Shown here: positions 8,796 to 17,024 of the stretch, one piece after another | How positions within the stretch are numbered: position 1 is the first letter of the stretch | Layout: each line of letters starts with the position of its first letter | NCBI GenBank assembly: GCA_965243755.1 | Contig: CBDEVW010000004.1 | Span: forward strand, 372,001-436,000 | Reading direction: 5' to 3' | Length of the DNA stretch: 64,000 nucleotides | Origin: JANSWY01 sp965243755 | Lineage (GTDB): Bacteria > Bacteroidota > Bacteroidia > Cytophagales > Cyclobacteriaceae | Notes under the pieces: model-generated | Told to the model about the DNA's origin: nothing | What the model saw: only the letters and a program-made list of their open reading frames with translations | Databases searched by the model: none | Position numbers and translations under genes: made by a program

Positions 8796-11528
8796 CTAGC
8801 GTTTAAACGCCGAAAGAGCATATGTAAAGCTCAACATCACATATCTGCCAAGTACATTGACCCTTTCGTCTTCAATGTAATTGAATTCACTACTTCTGTT
8901 GATACCTCGGTTTCTTCCAAGAAGGTCATATGCGTACAATGTTAACAGCCCCTTGTCAAATTTCAGGAAACTCCTGCTAATAGAAGCTGTGAGTAACGGG
9001 AAGCTTTCGTTGTTACTAAACGATCTGCCACGATAGCTGATCTCTTTGAAATCTCCTCCAATGCTCCACTTCTTAAATAAATCCAGGGTAAGAGATGCAA
9101 ATAATGTTCGTCTGGTAAATTTTTGATTTAGTGCATTATTGCGAGAATAGTGTGTCTGGTTCCAGTTGAATCTGCTGCCTACAGCCAAATCAATTACTTT
9201 TTTCTTCCGGTTCTCAATCCTGAAGTTAAAATCCTGATTGGTTCTTGTGACAAAATTATCTATGCCATTGATTGGTACAATTCCTCGATTCCAGACATTG
9301 TCATAAGATAAACTGATTTTGGTCTTGAGCGGCCTTATCGGTGTGCTAAATGATACATTCGAATTCCAAAGTAAATCATTCTTCACATTGACTGGGGTCA
9401 CAATTTGGCGCAGAGTTTCATCGATGGTGGTGGAGTTATTGATTTTGTTTTCGGTGAAGCTAAACCTTGAGCTCAAAAACAGGTTGGTAAACGAGAACTG
9501 ATCGTAGAACATGTATCTGAAACCAAGATTGTGACGATATTCAGGCTTTAATGCTGGATTTCCATTAAAAATGAACAATGGATCCGTGTTATTCACTACC
9601 GGTTGCAATTGACTTAAAGTAGGTTCATTTACACTGGTGCGGTAGTTTAATTCAAGCCTGTTGCCAGCCCTGAAGCTTCTCGAATACCTCAGGCCTGGCA
9701 ACCAATTGAAGAATGATCGTTGAATTGTTTCGGAAAGCCGAATGGAATTACCAATTAAAGTTGACGACTGGGTCTGTAAAGAAAAAATCAAATTTTCATT
9801 TTTAGAAGAGGACATCAACCTCAGTCCACCCTTATGATACAGATAATCCGATTCAAATTGAGTGCTTAGCAGTTCATTGAAAACAGGGTCTTCCCGGTCT
9901 CTTAACAGATCATAAAAGTCCTTGTGGCTATCATTGGTGTAATTCTGACCATCATAATTAACCTGAAGGTATTTCCCTTTCCACAATGGCTCAGTATATG
10001 TAATGCCGATTCCCCATGTATTTCTCACATTGTTGTCAATTTGGTTTTGATTGATGAATTCACGGAGTACAGTATCGGGTTCGTAAAATATACTTTCTGC
10101 ACCAAGCCGGGTATCCTGATCAGATGAATTTCTTGCAAGTGCCAACCTGGAGGTCATGCTTCTTCCTTTCTTCTGAAATTTTCGTCGATAAAGCAGGCTA
10201 CCGTTGAAGTCTACATTTGCCCCATTGTTATCGACTTCTGTATCGGTTTCATTAAGCTGCTCGCCGTTGGCATCTCTGGAACTCTTTCCTTCTATGTTGG
10301 AAATGTCCTGATGATTTAATTTCAAGGCAGATCGAAAGGTAAGGTCTTCCTTTTCATTGGGTTTAAATTTCATTAGAGTGCTTAAACTGTGGTTGCTATA
10401 AATTGATTGTTCGCTTAGCAGTCTGTCGCTTTCAAAAATGTCACCTCCAGAAAAAGTTTGCCGATCCGATTGAAGGTCGAGGTTATTGTTCATTCGATTG
10501 TAGAAGTAATTGATGCCAACTTCGGTTTTACTGTTGACGTCCTTATTGTAGTTTATCCCGCCGGACCATACATCCCGGATTCCTCGGTTTTGCATGCCCA
10601 AGGCAGAACCAATACCTTCATCAATGTTGATTTCCATGGTTCCTCCAGAGATGAAATTTTGGATTCCTCCGGACAGGTTAATGTAATCATCAATAGAGAA
10701 GTTTTGTTCATTGATGTTGTTTGCCGCAGCAATTAATGAAAACTGTTTTGATTTTGTGAATTGATTAATGCTGGCTTTGCCATTGTACTGGCCTTCATTA
10801 CCGTATCCTGCGTTTATCCTGCCAAACATCCCATTCTTTTTATCTTCCTTTAGTGATAAGTTGATTGTTTTGTTCCTTTGCCCATCATCTATTCCGGTGA
10901 ACTGAGCCATGTCCGAAAGCCTGTCGAAAACCTGAACATTGTCGAGTGCATCAGCCGGGAGATTTTTTGTGGCAATTTGAGGGTCATCACCAAAGAACTC
11001 CTTACCATCCACTAATACCTTGTCTACAGTTTCTCCCTGTGCTTTGATGGTTCCGTCATCCTGAACTTCCACACCAGGTAGCTTTTTCAATAAGTCTTCC
11101 ACCGTAGCATTTGGCCTGGTTTTAAATGCTGCCGCATTATATTGAATAGTATCATCTTTGATCTGAATGGGAATTCTTTCAGCTTCAATTACCACATCAT
11201 CCAGGACTTCATTTTTTGGTTGCAATTGTAACACACCCAGATCGGTTTGCTCCTGAGTGATAGAGATTTCTTTTCTAAGGGAAGCATAACCAACAAAGGT
11301 GACCTGCAGGATGTAATCACCCGAAGAAACATTTTTTAAGCGGAAATGTCCTTCATAGTCCGAAACAGTGAAACTGTGCATTGTTGAATCTTTTGTAAGT
11401 AGCACAATGGTTGCCCCGGGAAGCGCATCACCTTCGGTGCTTTGCAGTCGCCCGTGCAGCGCTGGTTTTTGGGCATAAACCTCCAGCAGGCTGCACAGGA
11501 AACATGCGGTAATGATGAACTTGCTCAT
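8796..11528 (-). CDS. TonB-dependent receptor-like outer membrane protein
   Basis: 910 residues. After a signal peptide (ending EVYAQ) comes a carboxypeptidase-regulatory-like beta sandwich (about 22-100: LHGRLQSTEGDALPGATIVLL ... GDYILQVTFVGY). A plug domain follows (about 105-215: TVEDLLKKLPGVEVQDDGTIKAQG, VDKVLVDGKEFFGDDPQIATKNLPADALDNVQVFDR). The rest is a long beta-barrel rich in alternating aromatic strands, ending in a C-terminal strand VMLSFTYALSAFKR. This matches the outer membrane beta-barrel family common in Bacteroidota rather than a classical siderophore receptor. The GLPGLI gene ends two bases before its start codon, so the two are one operon. Substrate unknown. Confidence 0.9.
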   Translation of the reverse strand: MSKFIITACFLCSLLEVYAQKPALHGRLQSTEGDALPGATIVLLTKDSTMHSFTVSDYEGHFRLKNVSSGDYILQVTFVGYASLRKEISITQEQTDLGVLQLQPKNEVLDDVVIEAERIPIQIKDDTIQYNAAAFKTRPNATVEDLLKKLPGVEVQDDGTIKAQGETVDKVLVDGKEFFGDDPQIATKNLPADALDNVQVFDRLSDMAQFTGIDDGQRNKTINLSLKEDKKNGMFGRINAGYGNEGQYNGKASINQFTKSKQFSLIAAANNINEQNFSIDDYINLSGGIQNFISGGTMEINIDEGIGSALGMQNRGIRDVWSGGINYNKDVNSKTEVGINYFYNRMNNNLDLQSDRQTFSGGDIFESDRLLSEQSIYSNHSLSTLMKFKPNEKEDLTFRSALKLNHQDISNIEGKSSRDANGEQLNETDTEVDNNGANVDFNGSLLYRRKFQKKGRSMTSRLALARNSSDQDTRLGAESIFYEPDTVLREFINQNQIDNNVRNTWGIGITYTEPLWKGKYLQVNYDGQNYTNDSHKDFYDLLRDREDPVFNELLSTQFESDYLYHKGGLRLMSSSKNENLIFSLQTQSSTLIGNSIRLSETIQRSFFNWLPGLRYSRSFRAGNRLELNYRTSVNEPTLSQLQPVVNNTDPLFIFNGNPALKPEYRHNLGFRYMFYDQFSFTNLFLSSRFSFTENKINNSTTIDETLRQIVTPVNVKNDLLWNSNVSFSTPIRPLKTKISLSYDNVWNRGIVPINGIDNFVTRTNQDFNFRIENRKKKVIDLAVGSRFNWNQTHYSRNNALNQKFTRRTLFASLTLDLFKKWSIGGDFKEISYRGRSFSNNESFPLLTASISRSFLKFDKGLLTLYAYDLLGRNRGINRSSEFNYIEDERVNVLGRYVMLSFTYALSAFKR

Positions 11529-11530
11529 GA

Positions 11531-12298
11531 TTAGTGCTCTTCTTTAATCATGATCATATTTCCCTTTCCTCCATATTCTTCTCTCATTTCCTGCAGTTTT
11601 TGCTCCGCTATCTCCATGAACTTCTCAGCAGTAACTCGTTTACCTTTTGTGGGAGGGGTCAGTTTTTCATTAATTTCTTCGAATGAAATATTGGTGGCGG
11701 TGATTACCCGGTTTCTTTCAGTATCCACCAGTTCCAAAATGAGTCCTGGTAATTTACCATAAGCTTCCGGACCAGAAAATACCGGGATTTCCTTAGTGAA
11801 CCACGCTTCGATCAGCACTGTGTCATCCAGTATAGCTTTCTGGCAGGTGTATCCGGCAATTTCCTTTTCTTCTGAGGTAATCTTCCATTTTTTGGCCGTT
11901 GTGCCATCAATCAGAAAAGTCCTGCCCATGAAGTCTCTCTTCTGGATTACTTTTTCATTTTGCCAATCCTGAAAAATGACATGATTTGGGCGGTCAATTT
12001 TGATGTTCAATTGCAGACCAGCGGATTCTGAGTTACCCCCAATGTTAATATCTCCAGACTCTTCTTCGTCATCTGCGCCGTTTCGGTAGATGGATTTGCC
12101 TTCCTTAAAAACGAGTTCTTTGTTGAATGACCTTGAGGTGGGGATCATGGCTTTCATGCTTTGCATTTCAGGGCGATCATCGAAATCCAGCTCCAGTTGC
12201 ATGGTTTCCTTATAGGTTACTTTACCTTCATTACGTTCCTGAGCATTGATTACAAATACTGTTGCCAGGGTGCCAATTAATAGTATCAGTTTTTTCAT
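11531..12298 (-). CDS. GLPGLI family secreted protein
   Basis: 255 residues with signal peptide MKKLILLIGTLATVFVINAQ. It opens with the family features EGKVTYKETMQLELD and has FLIDGTTAKKWKITSEEKEIAGYTCQKAI, then WFTKEIPVFSGPEAYGKLPGLILELVD, where KLPGLILEL is the name-giving GLPGLI motif. Periplasmic or surface. In Bacteroidota these proteins are usually encoded next to an outer-membrane beta-barrel protein, as here (two-base gap to the downstream receptor gene). Function of the family is not established; a role in metal or peptide handling has been suggested from context only. First gene of the two-gene operon. Confidence 0.9.
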   Translation of the reverse strand: MKKLILLIGTLATVFVINAQERNEGKVTYKETMQLELDFDDRPEMQSMKAMIPTSRSFNKELVFKEGKSIYRNGADDEEESGDINIGGNSESAGLQLNIKIDRPNHVIFQDWQNEKVIQKRDFMGRTFLIDGTTAKKWKITSEEKEIAGYTCQKAILDDTVLIEAWFTKEIPVFSGPEAYGKLPGLILELVDTERNRVITATNISFEEINEKLTPPTKGKRVTAEKFMEIAEQKLQEMREEYGGKGNMIMIKEEH

Positions 12299-12553
12299 TT
12301 TCTTGATGAGTTTTTTGCAACAATACGGGAAAGGTTGCCTGGTACCGGAGTGGTTTATCTTAAATGAGGTTAACGGGCTGTTAAAATTGGTGAAGAGATA
12401 TCAACGAATGTTAAAAGTTGCGAAATAGCGTTAAAATGAAGTGCAGATTACATTGAAATGTTAATTCTTGCTAATACAGCAATTGATCGGATATTGTTAT
12501 GGAATTTCAGATTGGAATGTTTATTTTAAAACACTGTTCCACACAATGTGATC

Positions 12554-13093
12554 ATGAAGCAAAAAGTAGGTAATTTTCTCACCAAGGTTGGTATCATGCC
12601 GGCCATGAAATCGGAGAGGCTCGTGTATAGAAAATTCGGTGAAGACGACTGGGAAGATTACTACAAGCATATTTCTAACCCCGTAGTGATGAGATATATT
12701 GGTGATGGACCTCTAAAGGGGGAGGCAGCTCAGGAAAAATTCGAAAAAGTGCTAATGACTAATCGATTGAAGTATGCCTATGGTTTTTTTGGGGTCTGGA
12801 AAAACGATGATCATTCATTTGTTGGACTGGCAAAATTCGATTTTATGGAGAAGGGCAAGGCGGAGGTTGGTTATGCCCTTTTGCCTGAGCACTGGGGAAA
12901 TGGATACGCCACAGAGATGCTGGAGGCTATGATCAACTATGCGGGTCAGTTGGGCGGAATACGAGAATTGTATGGGTTGGTGGATCCTGATAACCCACAG
13001 TCCAGAAAAGTTTTGCTAAAGTTTGGCTTTAAACTTCATGAAAGAGGATATTTTGAAGACAAGCGAACGGATTTTTATAAGTTGAATATTTAA
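12554..13093 (+). CDS. GNAT N-acetyltransferase (RimJ/RimL type)
   Basis: About 179 residues from the ATG at 12554; a GTG two codons earlier is a less likely start. ERLVYRKFGEDDWEDYYKHISNPVVMRYIGDG is the classical N-terminal part of the RimJ/RimL-like group. The acetyl-CoA loop is GYALLPEHWGNGYATEMLEAMINYA, and NPQSRKVLLKFGFKLHERGYF is motif B. Acetylation of a small molecule or a protein N-terminus is expected; the substrate is unknown. The next gene starts 15 bases downstream, so they may be co-transcribed. Confidence 0.88.
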   Translation: MKQKVGNFLTKVGIMPAMKSERLVYRKFGEDDWEDYYKHISNPVVMRYIGDGPLKGEAAQEKFEKVLMTNRLKYAYGFFGVWKNDDHSFVGLAKFDFMEKGKAEVGYALLPEHWGNGYATEMLEAMINYAGQLGGIRELYGLVDPDNPQSRKVLLKFGFKLHERGYFEDKRTDFYKLNI

Positions 13094-13108
13094 TCATTAA
13101 AGTTGATC

Positions 13109-13594
13109 ATGGGGATATTTGATAAGCTCAAACAAGCTAAAAATTTTATAACCGGCGGGGCAGCCGAGGTAACTGTTTCTTTTGAGGAGGAATACAATGA
13201 TGGCAATAAACCAATTAAGGTTCATATTCACTGCCAGGTGAAAGATGCGGATTGCAAGGTGAGAAAAGTTTACCTCATCGTAAGAGCCCGCGAGGAGGTG
13301 ATCGCCAGAGACATTGATTTGGCAAGGGATGAAGGGGGAAACATCAGAAGTTATCGTGAGGATGTTCACAATACCATAGAAACCTATAATTCCGGAGAGC
13401 AAATGGTAACAGGGGAGCTAACCCTGGAAGCCAATCAACAATATGACTGGACTGTTGATATTGAATTACCATCAGATGCAAATGGAACCTATCATGGCCA
13501 GAACGCAACACATGAGTGGGAAATTTTCGCTGGATTAGATATGGCTGGTAATGATCCGGATAGTGGATGGGTGCCGTTTTATGTGTATTTTTAG
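13109..13594 (+). CDS. Arrestin/Spo0M-like sporulation-control family protein
   Basis: 161 residues from ATG 13109 (an upstream TTG would add two). It begins GIFDKLKQAKNFITGGAAEVTVSFEE and then has two layers of beta strands (KPIKVHIHCQVKDADCKVRKVYLIVRARE; GEQMVTGELTLEANQQYDWTVDIELPSDANGTYHGQNATHEWEIFAGLDMAGNDPDSGWVPF). The closing WEIFAGLDMAGNDPDSGW is typical of Spo0M/arrestin-like beta-sandwich proteins found in many non-sporulating bacteria. Cytoplasmic, no signal peptide. Role unknown in Bacteroidota, probably protein-protein interaction. Confidence 0.7.
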   Translation: MGIFDKLKQAKNFITGGAAEVTVSFEEEYNDGNKPIKVHIHCQVKDADCKVRKVYLIVRAREEVIARDIDLARDEGGNIRSYREDVHNTIETYNSGEQMVTGELTLEANQQYDWTVDIELPSDANGTYHGQNATHEWEIFAGLDMAGNDPDSGWVPFYVYF

Positions 13595-13605
13595 TGTGTC
13601 TGGAT

Positions 13606-14118
13606 CTAATTCCTGATTTTTTTCAGGACTTTTTTTGCCCTGCTTTTATATCCTGCACTGGCATAAGGTAGTTGATCCTCAATGATCAGCGCCAATTCAT
13701 TTTTGAGTTCAGGAATTTTATCACAGATGTTTCCCAGTATGGTCATGGCAAAGACTTTTACTGCCACCGGTTCATCTCTTGATTCCAGAAATTGAAAACA
13801 GATGTCTGCAGTTTCTCCAATTAATTGATCCGGAATACTAATGTCTTGTAATATTCTTACGGTATTCCGACGGACAGCTACATGCACATTATTCCTTAGG
13901 TTAGCGATCAGTTGCGACAAGTAGGGTTGAATTAAATGTGGGTATCGATCGGCACAATGACTTACTACCCATGATGCACGTTGAGTGACTCGGTAGTCGT
14001 CCGATAAGAAAAGTTGCATCAATAAAGCAAACTTATCACTGTCAGATCCGATGTAATCAGCAATTCTTACAGCCTGGGTTTTAGAATGCTCTTTTAATAA
14101 TTCCGTGCGAAGGTTCAC
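13606..14118 (-). CDS. HEAT-repeat protein
   Basis: 170 residues, all helical, built from about four HEAT-like helix pairs: FALLMQLFLSDDYRVTQRASWVVSHCADRYPHLI, then LRNNVHVAVRRNTVRILQDI, then RDEPVAVKVFAMTILGNICDKIPEL, then a basic tail AGYKSRAKKVLKKIRN. No signal peptide. Function unknown; a scaffold or binding role is likely. It is convergent with the arrestin-like gene and lies 24 bases after the RiPP cluster's last gene on the same strand, but nothing links it to that cluster beyond position. Confidence 0.7.
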   Translation of the reverse strand: MNLRTELLKEHSKTQAVRIADYIGSDSDKFALLMQLFLSDDYRVTQRASWVVSHCADRYPHLIQPYLSQLIANLRNNVHVAVRRNTVRILQDISIPDQLIGETADICFQFLESRDEPVAVKVFAMTILGNICDKIPELKNELALIIEDQLPYASAGYKSRAKKVLKKIRN

Positions 14119-14142
14119 TTATTATTTTAGGTAAAGATAAAC

Positions 14143-15240
14143 TTACTCATACGATTTCAGCTGCAACATAATGAAGTCACCAAATTTTTGTTGTTCTATC
14201 CCCAGATGTAGGCTTATGAATTTTGAATATTCTTCATCTGTTCGAACATTCCGTATCATTTTTATGGCTAAAGGCCATCCACCTTTTTCTAGTATGGATT
14301 TAAAAAATAATGCAGCAACAACTCTTTGGATAGAAGTAAAATTGTCAATTTGCTTGTATTGAAATATGTTGGAAAAGTTCACACCAGAGTTTGTTTGACA
14401 ATAAGTATAAAGGTTCTCACAATGCCATTGAAAGTTTTTTCCTCTGCTACCACCAAAATAGGTAGCAATACCTTCATCTACAAAATTGTGAATTTTGCCA
14501 AAATTGGTATAAAGTAGGACATGAATTCCTTCATGTAAATAGTTTTCACCTAAACCTGCTGCAAAGATCGAATTTTCTATCGCTCTTCCTGTCGGATTCA
14601 GTGGTCCGCCTTCTCCTAAAAAGAAATCTATTCCTCTTAATCTTTGAATTTCGTTGAATGAATCAGCATAGTAGTAGTCTACCTCTGGAATTGTAAGTTG
14701 CATTTTTTGACTCAGGCTATTCAATTCTTTGATAAATTCCTTAGCCTTAATGATGTCAAAACTAATTTCGTGTGGATGATAGTAATTGATATTTCCAACT
14801 TTATTATGTTTCCAGGCTTTGCGGTTTTCCAACAAGGCATTTGATATTTTAAATTCCTGATTAACTTTTATAAAGTCATAATTTACTATCGCCAAAACAT
14901 ACAAAGAACCATTTTGTTGCACATATGAAAACTGTGCTTTGAGCCTGTATCTATCTTTTTTTTGTTCACCGATACTTAATACATGTACCGGAAATCCCAT
15001 ATACAATGATGGTTGAAATTCTCCTTCCAGTAAATCAAATTGTTTGTACTGAGCCTTTTCTTCAGCAATCCAGTATGGGTTATCATACAAGCTATCTGGC
15101 TTTGATAATAGGTAACTTTCAAAAACTGTCCGAATCAAAAGGTAATCACCTTCAGCCTTGATATTTGGATTATATGTTATTTTCTGAGATACCCCAGAAA
15201 GAAATATTAACTGGCAGATTAAAATAGCTGTAATTCTCAT
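14143..15240 (-). CDS. Secreted peptidase-MA-like zinc metalloprotease
   Basis: 365 residues with a signal peptide (to about residue 19, LSGVSQ). The sequence NYLHEGIHVLLY gives an HExxH motif (His236, Glu237, His240), followed 16 residues later by NFVDEGIATYFGG with Glu256 as the third ligand. This HExxH...DEGxA arrangement is that of the gluzincin peptidase MA-like group. The N-terminal half is unfamiliar. It is the last gene of the minus-strand RiPP cluster, 19 bases after the aldo/keto reductase gene, so it may trim the exported peptide or confer self-protection (inference). It could also be an unrelated secreted peptidase. Confidence 0.65.
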   Translation of the reverse strand: MRITAILICQLIFLSGVSQKITYNPNIKAEGDYLLIRTVFESYLLSKPDSLYDNPYWIAEEKAQYKQFDLLEGEFQPSLYMGFPVHVLSIGEQKKDRYRLKAQFSYVQQNGSLYVLAIVNYDFIKVNQEFKISNALLENRKAWKHNKVGNINYYHPHEISFDIIKAKEFIKELNSLSQKMQLTIPEVDYYYADSFNEIQRLRGIDFFLGEGGPLNPTGRAIENSIFAAGLGENYLHEGIHVLLYTNFGKIHNFVDEGIATYFGGSRGKNFQWHCENLYTYCQTNSGVNFSNIFQYKQIDNFTSIQRVVAALFFKSILEKGGWPLAIKMIRNVRTDEEYSKFISLHLGIEQQKFGDFIMLQLKSYE

Positions 15241-15259
15241 GGCTGTTAGTGGGTAAAAT

Positions 15260-16486
15260 TTAATTTAAAAGGATAGGGAGAATATCGTCAACATATTTTT
15301 TTCTTCTCATTCCCAGTAAAACGTGATCGATATTTTTATTGGCGAGATACTGCCCTATTAAGTATTGTGTAAGTGTAGGGTTTTCAAGTATATGCTCAAA
15401 CCCCTTTTCACGTAAGAATTGAACTGTTTTTTCGTGCCTTTTGTGCTTTATAAATGATATTATCAGGGATTTTAATTTTGATAATTGAATCCGATGGTCT
15501 TCAACAATTTTTGCAGGTACAATGTTTCTTAAGGTCTGTATGAAGTAACTGTCATAAAACTTTTGGAAAAACTTATCATCATCCAACTTGGCATAATTTA
15601 CGTATAGGAACACAAAATCTTTGTAGTCGGTGAGTTCCTTATCTTTAGGTAAATGCTCCTCTGCCAGTGTGAAAACCTGATCTAAGGATTCAAGTATTTG
15701 CTCCTCGTTAACTGATGCCGCTGCATTGGCCAGCAAATAGGTATTATTATTTTCCCTGATGGTTAGCGGTCGATTGCTAAACCTGATCAAATTTTTTCCA
15801 TACATTTCATGGGATAGTGGATTATTGGAAATGGGATCAGGTTTGGATGGATAATCTTCCAGGATATTGTATGGAAACTGAATTAATCTAAAGTTATTCC
15901 CAGACGAACTTTCATTTGACAACTGTGTTATTTGCTTAATACTCGTTAAACCAGAGCTCTCACTCAGCCCATAATATCTAACTTTTCCTTCTTTGGTCAT
16001 ATCCTCCAATACTGAAAACGCCTGGTTGATTTGATGATAGTAGTCATCTGATGAAAGATTTGGCACGTAGGTAAATAAATACTCCGGATTATGCAAAAAG
16101 AATCCGTCGATGTAATCGGACTTCAACCTTTGCAGGGAGATTTCGATCTGATGTCTTATGTAGTCTGGATGGATACTATAAAATTGATTTTGGGATATTT
16201 TGATAAACCCAGATCTGATGGATGCATTCAACTTGTTGGATAGTGTGAGGTTATCACCACTGATTAGTCCGGCTTTTGTAGTTATGAATAATTTGTCTCT
16301 ATCAAAAGAATTCAGTATTTCTCCCAATCCTTTTTCAACAGCACTACTACCATAATTGGAACTAGTGTCTATTAAATTTACACCATTATTAATAGCATAG
16401 AGAATCGATTCAACATCTTCCGTATCGGCAGGGTCAAAATGATGAGTTCCAAAACCCACTTTGGATATGTTTTTAATATCTACCAT
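15260..16486 (-). CDS. Aldo/keto reductase family protein of the RiPP cluster
   Basis: 408 residues. The TIM-barrel features are clear in the first 270: KVGFGTHHF, GVNLIDTSSNYGSSAVEKGLGEIL (catalytic Asp and Tyr), LFITTKAG (catalytic Lys), DYIDGFFLHNPEY (catalytic His) and KVRYYGLSE. The remaining 130 residues are longer and less conserved than in ordinary family members and end in a helical segment around EHILENPTLTQYLIGQYLANKNIDHVLLGMRRKKYVDDIL, which resembles the usual NADPH-site end. It sits four bases after the preceding cluster gene. A role in reducing a carbonyl or dehydro residue in the peptide is an inference; AKRs are not known as dehydroalanine reductases. Confidence 0.8.
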   Translation of the reverse strand: MVDIKNISKVGFGTHHFDPADTEDVESILYAINNGVNLIDTSSNYGSSAVEKGLGEILNSFDRDKLFITTKAGLISGDNLTLSNKLNASIRSGFIKISQNQFYSIHPDYIRHQIEISLQRLKSDYIDGFFLHNPEYLFTYVPNLSSDDYYHQINQAFSVLEDMTKEGKVRYYGLSESSGLTSIKQITQLSNESSSGNNFRLIQFPYNILEDYPSKPDPISNNPLSHEMYGKNLIRFSNRPLTIRENNNTYLLANAAASVNEEQILESLDQVFTLAEEHLPKDKELTDYKDFVFLYVNYAKLDDDKFFQKFYDSYFIQTLRNIVPAKIVEDHRIQLSKLKSLIISFIKHKRHEKTVQFLREKGFEHILENPTLTQYLIGQYLANKNIDHVLLGMRRKKYVDDILPILLN

Positions 16487-16490
16487 AGGA

Positions 16491-17024
16491 TCAATAAAAT
16501 GATATGTACCTGTAAACTTCTTTTCTAAATATTCTCATTAAACCAATACTTTTGAGTAATCTGATCCAAAGGTTTGAATAATACCTGGCTTTTAACCGGT
16601 TATCATCAAACCCATATTTACAAAGAATGCCCTTTCCTTTAGAATTATACCACAGCGTTTTGGTGAACTTTCCTGTTAGAATTGTATCCAGATACAAATC
16701 CAGCAATTCTGGCGCACTCATTTGATTATGTTTTTGGTGATACTCCAATGAGTCTACCATAAAACAATTCCAAAAACCCATTTTGAATTCGGTTATAACA
16801 ATACGTGTATGCCTTAGGTGATCCTTTGAATGTTTGATGTTGAAAAACACCATTTGGTCATCAAATTTGAAATAGCTCTCACCCCATAATTGCGTCATTG
16901 GTATCTTCAAAAGATGATCTATGGTCCTTATTAATAACTCCATTCGCCCATTGGACCAGTTTCTTTCACATATTTTTCCTTTAAAATCACCGAGCTTGTC
17001 AAAAGGAAATTTTTCAGCGTCCAT
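16491..17024 (-). CDS. Unknown protein of the RiPP cluster
   Basis: About 177 residues from the ATG at 17024, which overlaps the 3' end of the lanM gene by 11 bases; this coupling favours that start over one nine codons upstream. No signal peptide and no domain that I recognise. It is rich in Trp, Tyr and basic residues (ICERNWSNGRMELLIRTIDHLLKI, FFNIKHSKDHLRHTRIVITEF, LWYNSKGKGILCKYGFDDNRLKARYYSNLWIRLLKSIGL). The predicted pattern is mixed alpha/beta. Being translationally coupled to LanM it probably acts on the same peptide, as an accessory binding or modifying protein. Confidence 0.6.
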   Translation of the reverse strand: MDAEKFPFDKLGDFKGKICERNWSNGRMELLIRTIDHLLKIPMTQLWGESYFKFDDQMVFFNIKHSKDHLRHTRIVITEFKMGFWNCFMVDSLEYHQKHNQMSAPELLDLYLDTILTGKFTKTLWYNSKGKGILCKYGFDDNRLKARYYSNLWIRLLKSIGLMRIFRKEVYRYISFY

